Source: Melioribacter sp051488685
GTDB taxonomy: Bacteria > Bacteroidota > Ignavibacteria > Ignavibacteriales > Melioribacteraceae
Assembly: GCF_051488685.1 (NCBI RefSeq)
Contig: NZ_JBPSEH010000007.1
Coordinates: 186,001 to 250,000 of the forward strand
DNA: 64,000 nucleotides
Direction: 5' to 3'
The first letter of the stretch is position 1; every line of letters begins with the position of its first letter. Of the stretch, positions 43,935 through 53,618 are shown in pieces. Below the pieces are notes generated by a model. The model worked only from the letters and a program-made list of their open reading frames with translations, searched no databases and was not told the origin of the DNA. The position numbers and the translations under genes were made by a program.

Positions 43935-46166
43935 GTGAATAACAACGATAATAATTTTTATCAGGAGAATAATTCGCTTCGAGATTATATTAACCTGATT
44001 CGATTGAATATATGGAGTATAACAGTCATAAGTTTGACTGCGCTCATCGTAGCCATTGTTTATGCTCTAAATGCGCCCAACGTTTATAAATCAACTACTG
44101 CATTAAAAATTACAAAACCTCAGGGCAATATTCTTGATGCTCCTTTAATTCCAGAATTTCAAGATTTTGGAAGTGACCGTTTCATCGCAAACGAAATTGA
44201 GATACTCAAAAGTTATTCCTTACGCAACCAGGTGGCACAATCTCTTATCGATTCTTTTAAATTATCCCGCGACAAGAATAAATTTGCCCTTATAGTTAGT
44301 AAAGAGGATAGGAGTAGTAAACCCTCCCTTCTTACTGTTGAAGAAATCATTGATCTTCTTGAATCGAATGTCGATATATCGCAAAAGAGGGGACTCGATA
44401 TAATTGAAATTTCTGTCGAATCCAGGTCGCCTTATGAAGCGTCATTAATTGCTAATTGTTATGCGGATATTTACAGAGAAACTAATTTAAAATATAACAG
44501 GCAGCAATTGACTTCGATCAAAGAATTCCTGGCGCGGCAACGTGAGGAAAAGCTGGCGGAATTGTCGGCGGTAGAAGAAGCGCTGAGATTGTACCAGGAA
44601 GAGAAAGGAATTGTGGAACTGCCCGAACAGGCAAAAGCGCTTATTGAACAGACGACCGATTTCGAATCGAAAATGAATGCCACTAAAATCGACCTTACTA
44701 TAACAGAAAATACTCTCAAACAATATAAAGCAGAACTTGCCAAGCAGGATCCGAATATAAACGATTACATCGAAAGCTTTGCTACAGAACCATACATTAA
44801 AAATCTTCAATTACAGATAGCCGATCTTCAAACTCAAAAGGACAGAGCATTATCGTCATATAAAGATTCACCCCGTCGTTCTGAAATTATTCGTGAATTC
44901 GACGCCAAGATTAACGACTTAAAAGAAAAACTTAATAATCAGTTAACAATTTATCGTGCAGGTATACTTGCTTCTAGTCCAGAAGAAATTAAAGAACTAA
45001 CCAGAAAAGTACTCGAAGAAGAGGTAAAGTATCGGTCTCTAAAAGCTTCATACGACAAACTAAGCGATATTGTAGCCGAATACGATAAAAGGTTGAATCG
45101 ACTTCCCACAAGTTCAATTGATCTTGCACGTCTTACAAGAGAAAAACAAGCCTACGAAAAATTATACCTTCAGGTAGAAGAGAAATATCAGGAAGCAATT
45201 ATAAACGAGCAATCTGTTCCCGGTAATGTTTTAATTGTCGATCCGGCAATAATTCCCACAGTGCCTTCAAAACCAAACAGGATTCTGATAGTTCTTGTGG
45301 GATTGGTAATTGGAGTTGGACTCGGTCTGGGATTTGCATTTCTGCGGCACAATTTTGACAATACAATCAAAACTCCTGAAGATATTCAAAACAGGAATAT
45401 TAATATACTTGCCTGGATACCGCACATTGACGGAATTGAAACCAATCCTGAACTTGAATTTATTGTTTCCAAGAAGCCCGATGCAAGCGCCAGTGAAGCC
45501 TATAGAGCCCTGAGAACTCGAATAAAATTTTCCAAGATCGACAGGAATTCTCTCAGGACGATCTTAATTACTTCGCCCCGATCTCAGGAAGGAAAAACAA
45601 CAACGGCCGTCAATTTAGCCGGAAGTCTGGCTTATGCAAATTTTAAAACAATTATCGTCGATGCCGATCTCAGAAAACCGAGACTACATAATATTTTTGG
45701 TCATAAAAGATTTGCCGGTTTTACAGATTACTTCTTCGGACAGGTGACCTATGAAGAAATAATCAGGACTACAAACGTCAACAACCTGAGTTATGTCAGT
45801 GCTGGAACAATACCTCCTAATCCTTCCGAAATCCTTGGCTCCGACCAGATGCTTAATTTCATAAAGAAACTTAAAGAAGAATATGACTATGTTGTTTTCG
45901 ATTCCCCGCCGTTGATTGCAGTTACCGACTCGGAAATACTTTCTCAAATTGTCGATGCTACTATACTGGTTGTATCAGCAAACTTTACAGAAATAGATTT
46001 ACTCGAAAAATCAGTTGAAATGCTGCGTCGCGATAATTCAACTTTCATCGGTACTGTCCTGAATAACTTCAGCTATCGCAGTGGATATGGTTCTTACTAT
46101 AAATATTATTACTATTATTCAAATCCAACAAATGGTTCAAACAAGAGTAAGGTAAAAATAGATTGA
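43935..46166 (+). CDS. Wzc-like polysaccharide co-polymerase and tyrosine autokinase
   Basis: The 743-residue protein combines a Wzz chain-length domain with a BY-kinase. Membrane helices are at about 28-46 and 446-468. Long coiled coils lie between them. The kinase has Walker A SPRSQEGKTTT with K554, Walker A' IIVDADLRKPR and Walker B YVVFDSPPL. The tyrosine cluster YGSYYKYYYYYSN near the C-terminus is the autophosphorylation tail. It controls polymer length and export. The start is GTG with GTGAGGG upstream. It overlaps the next gene by 4 bases. Confidence 0.93.
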   Translation: MNNNDNNFYQENNSLRDYINLIRLNIWSITVISLTALIVAIVYALNAPNVYKSTTALKITKPQGNILDAPLIPEFQDFGSDRFIANEIEILKSYSLRNQVAQSLIDSFKLSRDKNKFALIVSKEDRSSKPSLLTVEEIIDLLESNVDISQKRGLDIIEISVESRSPYEASLIANCYADIYRETNLKYNRQQLTSIKEFLARQREEKLAELSAVEEALRLYQEEKGIVELPEQAKALIEQTTDFESKMNATKIDLTITENTLKQYKAELAKQDPNINDYIESFATEPYIKNLQLQIADLQTQKDRALSSYKDSPRRSEIIREFDAKINDLKEKLNNQLTIYRAGILASSPEEIKELTRKVLEEEVKYRSLKASYDKLSDIVAEYDKRLNRLPTSSIDLARLTREKQAYEKLYLQVEEKYQEAIINEQSVPGNVLIVDPAIIPTVPSKPNRILIVLVGLVIGVGLGLGFAFLRHNFDNTIKTPEDIQNRNINILAWIPHIDGIETNPELEFIVSKKPDASASEAYRALRTRIKFSKIDRNSLRTILITSPRSQEGKTTTAVNLAGSLAYANFKTIIVDADLRKPRLHNIFGHKRFAGFTDYFFGQVTYEEIIRTTNVNNLSYVSAGTIPPNPSEILGSDQMLNFIKKLKEEYDYVVFDSPPLIAVTDSEILSQIVDATILVVSANFTEIDLLEKSVEMLRRDNSTFIGTVLNNFSYRSGYGSYYKYYYYYSNPTNGSNKSKVKID

Positions 46167-47116
46167 CATTCAAGAAAACTGCAGTAATTACAGGCGGCGC
46201 AGGGTTCCTCGGCTCACACCTGTGCGACCGTTTAATTTCAGAAGGAATTAAAGTAATTTGTCTGGATAATCTTCTAACAGGCAGAATAGAAAATATTGAG
46301 CATCTCTTTGGCAATGAGAATTTCCAGTTCATAAAGCTCGACGTTACAAACTATATCCACGTACCACACGACGTCGATTATGTGCTTCATTTTGCTTCAC
46401 CCGCCAGTCCAATCGATTATCTCAAACTTCCGATACAAACGCTTAAAGTAGGTTCGCTTGGAACTCATAAAGCACTTGGACTTGCAAAAGAGAAAAAAGC
46501 TTTATTTCTATTGGCGTCCACTTCTGAAGTTTACGGCGATCCACTCGTACACCCACAAAGTGAAGATTACTGGGGTAATGTTAATCCCGTTGGGCCACGC
46601 GGAGTATACGACGAAGCTAAACGATTTGCCGAAGCAATGACGATGGCTTATCACAGATATCATGGGCTAAGCACAAGAATAGTAAGAATCTTCAATACAT
46701 ACGGTCCTCGCATGCGAATCGACGACGGCAGAGCACTTCCCACATTTTTTATGCAAGCCCTCAAAGGAGAAGATTTAACAGTATTTGGCGATGGTTCGCA
46801 AACCCGTAGTTTCTGCTACGTAGACGACCTTGTAGATGGCGTTTTCAAATTGTTAATGTCCAATGAAGTTTATCCTGTTAATATTGGCAATCCCGACGAA
46901 GTATCTTTGAAACAGTTTGCCGAAGAAGTTATTGAATTGTGTAATTCAAAAAGCAAAATTATTTATAAAGAATTACCGCAGGATGATCCAAAAGTAAGAA
47001 GACCCGATATCTCACGAGCCAGAGAAATTCTCGGCTGGGAACCCAAAATCTCCAGGCAGGAAGGGTTAAAGCGAACTCTCGAATATTTTAAAAAGGCTTT
47101 AAAGCAGAATCAATAG
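46163..47116 (+). CDS. UDP-glucuronate decarboxylase (UDP-xylose synthase type)
   Basis: This NAD-dependent extended SDR should decarboxylate UDP-glucuronate to UDP-xylose. The 317-residue protein has GGAGFLGSHL (11-20), Y149/K153 in GVYDEAKRFAEA, and blocks typical of this enzyme: HFASPASPIDYLKLPIQT, NTYGPRMRIDDGR and GDGSQTRSFCYVDDLVDG. The start is TTG, overlapping the kinase stop as TTGA. It supplies a pentose donor for the polysaccharide handled by its neighbours. UDP-glucuronate must come from a dehydrogenase encoded elsewhere. Confidence 0.9.
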   Translation: MTFKKTAVITGGAGFLGSHLCDRLISEGIKVICLDNLLTGRIENIEHLFGNENFQFIKLDVTNYIHVPHDVDYVLHFASPASPIDYLKLPIQTLKVGSLGTHKALGLAKEKKALFLLASTSEVYGDPLVHPQSEDYWGNVNPVGPRGVYDEAKRFAEAMTMAYHRYHGLSTRIVRIFNTYGPRMRIDDGRALPTFFMQALKGEDLTVFGDGSQTRSFCYVDDLVDGVFKLLMSNEVYPVNIGNPDEVSLKQFAEEVIELCNSKSKIIYKELPQDDPKVRRPDISRAREILGWEPKISRQEGLKRTLEYFKKALKQNQ

Positions 47117-47235
47117 TCCTCGCTTCAGTAGACCATCTCTGTTGAAACATATTAATATTTTAATTTGTTGAAGGACGGGTTTTCTGTGCAGGCTCAATTT
47201 TAGTAGATTTGCAATATGATAAAAACGGTTTTTAT

Positions 47236-47865
47236 ATGAATTATCTTTTAAGTTTATTAATAGGCATACTCTTTGGTTCTATTCCCACGGCATATTTGCT
47301 TCTTAAAAAATCAAAGAAGATTGACATTACTAAAGCAGGCTCGGGCAATGTGGGTGCAATGAATTCTTATGAAGTTACTAATTCAAAAATGGTTGGATTA
47401 ATCGTTTTTGTTATCGATGCACTGAAAGGATTCCTGAGCGTCTGGATTGCTGAATATTTATTCGGGCATAAATTTGAATTTATGATGATTGCACTCATTG
47501 GTGCGGTATTGAGTCATTGCTATTCATTCTGGATAAATTTCAAAGGAGGAAGGGGATTGGCAACCGCTGCAGGCGGCGCTTTGCTAATTTCGATACCGGT
47601 ACTGAGTATCTGGGTGATTCTCTGGTTGGTGGCTTTTTTGTTCAGACGCCACGTGCATTTTGCTAATTTTACTGCAACTTTGTTGACAGGTTTGCTTTCA
47701 TTTACATCAGGTGATATTCTTAATAAATATACTTCGCCTTCGGCATCCGATACTTTAATTTTCAGCATACTGGTTTCTTTAATGCTACTGATTATTTTGT
47801 CCAAACATATTCTCCCTATTAAAGAATATTTTTCCAGTCTTGCAAAAAGTAAAAAAGGTGAATAA
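47236..47865 (+). CDS. plsY: Glycerol-3-phosphate acyltransferase PlsY
   Basis: PlsY transfers an acyl group from acyl-phosphate to glycerol-3-phosphate, the first step of phospholipid synthesis. From the ATG at 47236 the product has 209 residues and several membrane helices. The three cytoplasmic motifs are present: GSIPTAYLL near the start, GSGNVGAMNSYEV, and FKGGRGLATAAGG. The open frame runs further upstream to a TTG, but that adds a non-membrane N-terminus. A TAGATTTG element at 47204-47211 may be the promoter -10. The htrA gene starts one base after the stop. Confidence 0.92.
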   Translation: MNYLLSLLIGILFGSIPTAYLLLKKSKKIDITKAGSGNVGAMNSYEVTNSKMVGLIVFVIDALKGFLSVWIAEYLFGHKFEFMMIALIGAVLSHCYSFWINFKGGRGLATAAGGALLISIPVLSIWVILWLVAFLFRRHVHFANFTATLLTGLLSFTSGDILNKYTSPSASDTLIFSILVSLMLLIILSKHILPIKEYFSSLAKSKKGE

Positions 47866-47866
47866 A

Positions 47867-49042
47867 ATGAAAAATCTTAAATTAGCACTCCTTTCTTCTG
47901 CTATAACCACGTCAATTCTGATTTTATTTTATGCCTTTGTAGTTGCAAAACCCGGCTCAAATGATTTAGATAAAATTTTAGAATCTTCGAATCTAAATTC
48001 TAAGTTCGCCAACTCAATTCAGGTGAATGATAGCATATCAAACTCACGAAATACAATTATTACTGAAACAGTAAAAAGAGTGAGCTCAGCGGTTGTGGGC
48101 ATTAACGTCACCGAAATCAGACAATACAGAGACATCTTTTCAATCGATCCGTTTTTCCGACAATTTTTTGGCGACCGCTTTTATAATCAGCAGGTCAGGA
48201 GTTTAGGTTCTGGTACAATTATATCGCCGGATGGATATATTTTAACGAACGATCACGTAGCGGGTAATGCGGTTGAAGCTATTGTTACATTAACAGACGG
48301 TTCACAGTATGAAGCCGAAATAGTCGGCACCGATCCAGTCTCGGACATTTGCCTGCTTAAAATCGACGCTACAAATCTGCCTTACATCGAATTCGGTAAT
48401 TCCGACAGCATATTGATTGGAGAATGGGTAATTGCTCTGGGAAATCCCTTTGGTCTTTTTGACATCAACGATCAACCGACAGTTACTGTAGGAGTAATAA
48501 GTGCTAAGGGAATGAATCTGGGCGCAGCAAACAATCGATATTATGTCGATATGCTTCAAACCGACGCAGCAATTAATTCAGGAAACAGTGGCGGTCCTCT
48601 TGTAAATGCATTCGGGCAATTAATCGGAATGAATACTTTAATTTATACTGCTCAAGGCTCATCCGGCAATGTGGGCGTTGGTTTTGCAATTCCCTCGAAT
48701 AAAATCAAAAAAGTAATTAAAGAGTTGAAAGAAAACGGCAAAATCGACCGCGAATTCTGGACGGGTCTGAGTATTCAAACTATCGATCCTTCCATTGCTA
48801 AAGCTTACGATCTAAAAAGTTCTCATGGAGTAATAATCACAAATGTGATAAAAAATTCGCCAGCAGATAAAGCTGGTTTTAAGGTCTATGACATCATTCT
48901 CGGAATAAATAATTTTAAGGTCAATAACGAAAACACATTAATCGGCATTCTGCAGGAATTCAGACCCGGCGATGTAATTGACGTTAAAATTATGAGGGAT
49001 AATAAAATTCTTATCAAGAAAATGAAACTGGAGAGGAAGTAA
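47867..49042 (+). CDS. HtrA/Deg-family serine protease with one PDZ domain
   Basis: Numbered from the ATG at 47867 (AGGTG upstream), the 391-residue protein has an N-terminal membrane anchor or signal (about 5-26). A trypsin-like domain follows with H130 in LTNDHVAG, D160 in VSDICLLKID and S241 in NSGNSGGP, then one C-terminal PDZ domain (about 295-385). One PDZ is the DegS/HtrA arrangement, while DegP and DegQ have two. It degrades or refolds damaged envelope proteins. It overlaps purB by one base (TAATG). Confidence 0.92.
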   Translation: MKNLKLALLSSAITTSILILFYAFVVAKPGSNDLDKILESSNLNSKFANSIQVNDSISNSRNTIITETVKRVSSAVVGINVTEIRQYRDIFSIDPFFRQFFGDRFYNQQVRSLGSGTIISPDGYILTNDHVAGNAVEAIVTLTDGSQYEAEIVGTDPVSDICLLKIDATNLPYIEFGNSDSILIGEWVIALGNPFGLFDINDQPTVTVGVISAKGMNLGAANNRYYVDMLQTDAAINSGNSGGPLVNAFGQLIGMNTLIYTAQGSSGNVGVGFAIPSNKIKKVIKELKENGKIDREFWTGLSIQTIDPSIAKAYDLKSSHGVIITNVIKNSPADKAGFKVYDIILGINNFKVNNENTLIGILQEFRPGDVIDVKIMRDNKILIKKMKLERK

Positions 49043-50343
49043 TGATTTCCCGTTATACCCGTCCCGAAATGGGGCATATCTGGAGCGATCAATTCAAATT
49101 CGAAACGTGGTTAAAAGTGGAAATTTTAGCCTGCGAAGCTCGTCATAAAATGGGTGAAATTCCAGACGAGGATTTTAAAGAGATAAAAGAAAAAGCTAAT
49201 TTCGATTTAAAACGAATTCTTGAAATTGAAGAAACTACCAAACACGACGTTATTGCTTTTCTGACCTGTGTGGCTGAATTTGTTGGACCGGCGTCGCGCC
49301 ATATTCATTACGGCATGACCTCGTCGGATGTGCTCGACACTGCACTTGCTTATCAAATTAAAACTGCAGGCGAATTGTTATTAAAGGGTCTATACGAATT
49401 AAAAAAAGTGCTGAAAAAAAGAGCACTCGAACATAAAAGAACTATTTGTGTGGGACGCAGTCACGGAATTCATGCCGAACCATATTCGATGGGATTAAAG
49501 TTCGCTCTCTGGTACGAAGAAACAAAGAGAAATATTGATCGACTCGAAAGGGCAATTCAAAATGTTAGCGTTGGAAAAATTTCAGGAGCAGTTGGAACTT
49601 TCGATCATCTATCACCGCAAGTTGAAGAATATGTGTGTAAAAATCTCGGTTTGAAAGCCGAGCCGGTTGCCACTCAGGTAGTTCAACGCGACCGACACGC
49701 CGAGTTTCTTACCACTCTTGCAATTATCGGTACCACACTCGATAAAATAGCCATTGAAATCAGGCATTTGCAACGCACTGAAGTCCTCGAAGCCGAAGAA
49801 TATTTTTCGAAAGGGCAAAAAGGTTCTTCTGCAATGCCACATAAGAGAAATCCGATTGTTAGTGAACGTCTAAGTGGACTGGCTCGTATATTGAGAGCTA
49901 ATTCAATTGCGGCTCTTGAAAACGTACCTCTCTGGCATGAACGCGATATTTCCCATTCTTCGGCCGAGCGCGTTATTCTGCCCGATAGTTGTATTGCGCT
50001 CGATTATATGCTCAATCTTACAATAAAATTGATCGACAATTTGGTCATCTATCCCGAAAATATGCTCGAAAATCTTAATAAAACTCGTGGACTTATTTTC
50101 TCACAGAAAATTTTGCTTAAGCTGGTTGAAAAGGGAATTACGCGAGAAGAAGCTTATAAAATCGTACAGGACTGCTCCATGAAAGTCTGGCAGGATAAAT
50201 CGACAAATCTGAAAGACGAACTTCTTAAATCCCCTGACGCATTGAAATATCTATCGAAAGCAGAAATCGAGGAAGTTTTTAATCCCGAAAAAATGCTGAC
50301 AAATCTCGATTATATTTTTGCAAGGAGCGTGGAGAAAGATTAA
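49042..50343 (+). CDS. purB: Adenylosuccinate lyase
   Basis: PurB cleaves SAICAR to AICAR and adenylosuccinate to AMP. The 433-residue protein carries the superfamily signature GSSAMPHKRNPI near residue 262, with the catalytic serine in the preceding flexible loop. Other blocks are MTSSDVLDTALA near 93-104 and GRSHGIHAEP near 139-148. It is translationally coupled to the protease gene. The groES operon follows with its own promoter. Confidence 0.95.
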   Translation: MISRYTRPEMGHIWSDQFKFETWLKVEILACEARHKMGEIPDEDFKEIKEKANFDLKRILEIEETTKHDVIAFLTCVAEFVGPASRHIHYGMTSSDVLDTALAYQIKTAGELLLKGLYELKKVLKKRALEHKRTICVGRSHGIHAEPYSMGLKFALWYEETKRNIDRLERAIQNVSVGKISGAVGTFDHLSPQVEEYVCKNLGLKAEPVATQVVQRDRHAEFLTTLAIIGTTLDKIAIEIRHLQRTEVLEAEEYFSKGQKGSSAMPHKRNPIVSERLSGLARILRANSIAALENVPLWHERDISHSSAERVILPDSCIALDYMLNLTIKLIDNLVIYPENMLENLNKTRGLIFSQKILLKLVEKGITREEAYKIVQDCSMKVWQDKSTNLKDELLKSPDALKYLSKAEIEEVFNPEKMLTNLDYIFARSVEKD

Positions 50344-50401
50344 AAAGATATTTAATCCTATCTAAAAACGCTTATTTTATGCAAAAATCAAAGAAAAATA
50401 C

Positions 50402-50430
50402 TTGACAAAATGATTCAATAAATTTATATT
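50402..50430 (+). promoter_or_regulatory. groES-groEL promoter (TTGACA-N17-TATATT)
   Basis: TTGACA at 50402-50407 and TATATT at 50425-50430 are exactly 17 bases apart. The -10 element overlaps the left arm of the CIRCE operator, which explains repression when HrcA is bound. Confidence 0.88.
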
Positions 50431-50455
50431 AGCACTCGTTAAAAAAGAGTGCTAA
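50429..50455 (+). promoter_or_regulatory. CIRCE operator (HrcA binding site)
   Basis: TTAGCACTC (50429-50437), nine bases, then GAGTGCTAA (50447-50455) is a perfect CIRCE element. It predicts HrcA control of groES-groEL in response to heat and free GroEL. hrcA itself is not in the window. Confidence 0.97.
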
Positions 50456-50484
50456 TAAACTTAAAATTAAAAGGAGGTAAAGAT

Positions 50485-50784
50485 ATGGCAGAATTCAAGA
50501 TTAAACCTTTGGCTGACAGAGTAATTGTAAAACCGAAAGAAGCCGAAGAAACCACAAAAGGTGGAATTATTTTGCCAGATACTGCAAAAGAAAAGCCGAT
50601 CGAAGGCACAGTAGTTGCCGTCGGTGAGGGTAGAATTACAGAAGACGGAAAATTAATTAATATGCACGTTAAGGTCGGAGATTCCGTTTTGTACGGAAAA
50701 TATTCCGGAACAGAAGTTAAAATTGACGGCGAAGAATATCTGATTATGCGCGAAAGCGACATTTACGGTATCGTTCAAAAATAA
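50485..50784 (+). CDS. groES: Co-chaperonin GroES
   Basis: The 99-residue protein caps the GroEL folding chamber. KIKPLADRVIVKP at the start, GGIILPDTAKEKP (the mobile loop) and YLIMRESDIYGIV at the end are diagnostic. I use the ATG at 50485, which has AAGGAGGT upstream. The open frame begins earlier, inside the CIRCE element, and that part is leader. groEL follows 25 bases after the stop. Confidence 0.97.
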   Translation: MAEFKIKPLADRVIVKPKEAEETTKGGIILPDTAKEKPIEGTVVAVGEGRITEDGKLINMHVKVGDSVLYGKYSGTEVKIDGEEYLIMRESDIYGIVQK

Positions 50785-50809
50785 AGTTTGATAAAAAAGG
50801 AGGATTATT

Positions 50810-52438
50810 ATGGCAGCAAAAGTAATTGAATTCAGCACTGATGCAAGAAGTGCTCTTAAAGTAGGCGTTGATAAATTAGCAAATGCGGTTAAAGTTACTC
50901 TGGGTCCAAAAGGACGCAATGTAGTTATAGATAAAAAATTCGGCGCTCCAACTGTTACAAAAGACGGCGTTACAGTAGCCAAAGAAATCGAATTGGAAGA
51001 TCCGATTGAAAATATGGGCGCTCAGATGGTGCGCGAAGTTGCTTCGAAAACGAGTGATGTTGCCGGCGACGGTACAACAACTGCAACTGTATTGGCTCAG
51101 GCTATTTTCCGCGAAGGCTTGAAAAACGTTACTGCTGGCGCAAATCCAATGGATCTAAAACGCGGTATCGATATTGCTGTTGCAAAAGTTATCGAATATC
51201 TAAAATCGATTAGCAAAGAAGTTGGCGGTCGCGATGAAATTGCTCAGGTCGGCGCAATTTCTGCTAATAACGATAAGGCCATTGGCGATTTGATTGCAGA
51301 TGCTATGGAAAAAGTTGGCAAAGACGGCGTTATTACTGTCGAAGAAAGTAAATCCGCTGAAACTACTCTTGAAGTTGTCGAAGGTATGCAATTCGACCGC
51401 GGTTATATTTCTCCATACTTCGTAACAAATTCGGAAACTATGGAGGCAGTTCTTGAAGATGCATACATTTTGATTCACGACAAGAAAATTTCGGCTATGA
51501 AAGACCTTCTGCCAATTCTCGAAAAAATTGCTCAAGCTGGTAGAAGTCTTTTAATCATTGCCGAAGACCTCGAAGGCGAAGCTCTTGCAACACTTGTTGT
51601 AAATAAATTGCGTGGTACCCTCAAGGTTTGCGCTGTTAAAGCTCCTGGATTTGGCGACAGACGTAAAGCAATGCTCGAAGATATTGCAATCCTTACAAAT
51701 GGTACTGTCATTTCCGAAGAAAGAGGATTCAAACTCGAAAACGCTACTCTCGAATATCTTGGAAGAGCTAAAAGAATTACCGTTGACAAGGATAACACAA
51801 CAATTGTCGAAGGGGCTGGTAATCCTGACGATATTAAGAAGAGAATTAATGAAATTAAAGCTCAGATTGAAAAAACTACTTCGGACTATGACAGAGAAAA
51901 ATTGCAGGAACGTCTGGCTAAATTATCAGGTGGCGTTGCAGTTCTGAAAATTGGTGCCGCTACCGAAGTTGAAATGAAAGAAAAGAAAGCACGCGTTGAA
52001 GACGCTCTCCATGCTACAAGAGCTGCAGTTGAAGAAGGTATTATTCCAGGTGGTGGCGTTGCTCTGGTTCGTGCAATTAAATCACTCGACAAAGTTAAAG
52101 GTGAAAACGACGACCAGACAACTGGTGTTCGTATTGTACAAAAAGCTCTCGAAGAACCTCTCAAACAAATAGCTGCTAATGCCGGTTTAGAAGGCGCAGT
52201 GGTTCTCAATAAAGTTCTCGAAGGAAAGGATGACTACGGTTTCAACGCTCAGACTGAAACATACGAAAATCTAATGAAAGCCGGCGTTATCGATCCTACA
52301 AAAGTAACTCGCACTGCTCTCGAAAATGCTGCTTCGGTAGCTTCTCTGTTGATTACTACAGAAGCTGTTGTTTACGAGAAAAAAGAAGAAGAAAAAGCTA
52401 CTCCTGCCATGCCGCATGGTATGGGTGATATGTATTAA
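50810..52438 (+). CDS. groEL: Chaperonin GroEL
   Basis: The 542-residue ATP-driven chaperonin is complete. It has VTLGPKGRNVVIDK near residue 27, the DGTTTATVLAQAI nucleotide-binding block near 87, and AAVEEGIIPGGGVALVRA near 405. The C-terminus ends ATPAMPHGMGDMY, lacking the long GGM repeat of the E. coli protein, so the flexible tail in the cavity is short. The Shine-Dalgarno is AGGAGG. A strong terminator follows. Confidence 0.97.
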   Translation: MAAKVIEFSTDARSALKVGVDKLANAVKVTLGPKGRNVVIDKKFGAPTVTKDGVTVAKEIELEDPIENMGAQMVREVASKTSDVAGDGTTTATVLAQAIFREGLKNVTAGANPMDLKRGIDIAVAKVIEYLKSISKEVGGRDEIAQVGAISANNDKAIGDLIADAMEKVGKDGVITVEESKSAETTLEVVEGMQFDRGYISPYFVTNSETMEAVLEDAYILIHDKKISAMKDLLPILEKIAQAGRSLLIIAEDLEGEALATLVVNKLRGTLKVCAVKAPGFGDRRKAMLEDIAILTNGTVISEERGFKLENATLEYLGRAKRITVDKDNTTIVEGAGNPDDIKKRINEIKAQIEKTTSDYDREKLQERLAKLSGGVAVLKIGAATEVEMKEKKARVEDALHATRAAVEEGIIPGGGVALVRAIKSLDKVKGENDDQTTGVRIVQKALEEPLKQIAANAGLEGAVVLNKVLEGKDDYGFNAQTETYENLMKAGVIDPTKVTRTALENAASVASLLITTEAVVYEKKEEEKATPAMPHGMGDMY

Positions 52439-52462
52439 TAAATTTCACTCTTCTAAAAATTC

Positions 52463-52493
52463 AAAGTCCCGCTTCCAGGCGGGACTTTTTTTT
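52463..52493 (+). terminator. Rho-independent terminator of groES-groEL
   Basis: AAAGTCCCGC (52463-52472), loop TTCCAG, GCGGGACTTT (52479-52488), followed by more T residues. It is a strong intrinsic terminator right after the groEL stop. Confidence 0.93.
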
Positions 52494-52540
52494 ATATATC
52501 AAACTATGTGTTATGGCAAGCAGAGGAGTTTGTTAGAATC

Positions 52541-53470
52541 AAAGACTGTCTCTTACATGTCATTGCGAGTCAGCCCCGCCTAAGGCGGGGCTGACGAAGC
52601 AATCCCATGTAGCCTTTGTAAAGTGTGATAAACTTCATACTACGGTTGCTGAGAGCAAAGCAATCGAAGCAACCGCCAATGTTATCTTAGTAGGTGGTAG
52701 TATTTGGGATTCTTTAGAGTTTGCTTCGTTCGCTCGCAAAGACGAGGTTGTTTTTTTGAGTTTGCTTCGTTCGCTTCGCTCACTCGCAAAGACGAAAGGG
52801 ATGTTCAGAATTTGCTTTATCATTAGCCTTTGGCTCATTCCTCGCAAAGACGAGGTTGTTTTTTTTGAGTTTGCTTCGCTCGTTTCACTCGCTCGCAAAG
52901 ACATACTTTTTGTTCTTCCACAAAGATATTCGTTACACTTGCTCGCAAAGACGTTCGTTTCACTCACTCACAGAGACTGCCTTTCACATGTCATTGCGAG
53001 TCAGCCCCGCCTTAGGCGGGGCTGACGAAGCAATCTCATGTAGCTTTAGTAAAGTGTGATAAACTTCATACTACGGTTGCTGAGTGCAAAGCAATCGAAG
53101 CAACCGTAATTGTTATTTTAGTAAGTGGCAGTTTTGGGATTCTTTAGAGTTTGCTTCGCTCACTTCGTTCGCTCGCAAAGACTAGGTTGTGTTTTTTTTG
53201 AGTTTGCTTCGTTCGCTTCGCTCACTCGCAAAGACATACTTTTTGTTCTTCCACAAAGATATTCGTTACACTTGCTCGCAAAGACGAGGTTGTTTTTTTT
53301 TGAGTTTGCTTCGCTCGTTTCACTCGCTCGCAAAGACAAGCGTGTGTATTGAGTTTGCTTCGCTCATTTTATTTGCTCGCAAAGACGAGGTTGTTTTTTT
53401 GAGTTTGCTTCGTTCGCTTCGCTCTCTCGCAAAGACATACGATTTGCTCCCTCACAAAGACGGAGTTAAA
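52541..53470. repeat. Dispersed-repeat block: two 200-bp copies plus many ~50-bp units
   Basis: Two similar copies of a ~200-bp segment start near 52541 and 52975. Each holds a long palindrome GTCAGCCCCGCC...GGCGGGGCTGAC (52569-52595 and 53000-53026), then a shared run including AAAGTGTGATAAACTTCAT. Between and after them are about eleven units built on GAGTTTGCTTCG...CTCGCAAAGAC, about 50 bp apart, often ending in GAGGTTGTTTTTT. Open frames here only reflect the repeat and are not genes. The same sequences recur inverted at 57445-57920. The remaining 150 bp before glgP hold no clear promoter. Confidence 0.88.
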
Positions 53471-53618
53471 TCAAAATCGTTCTCAAAGTATCCATCATCT
53501 TAAATAATTCTAACACACGCAAAAATATTATTGCAATTTTTTCAATTATCGTTGTTACAAAAAATTTTATTAAATTGAATACCGTTTTTTATAGAAGCAA
53601 AATAAAGGGAAAAAATAA

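Noticed and set aside
52635..53503. Several 60-110-codon frames after groEL
   Set aside because: All follow the dispersed repeat (recurring SLLRSLRSLAKT-type peptides) on both strands; no sign of translation.
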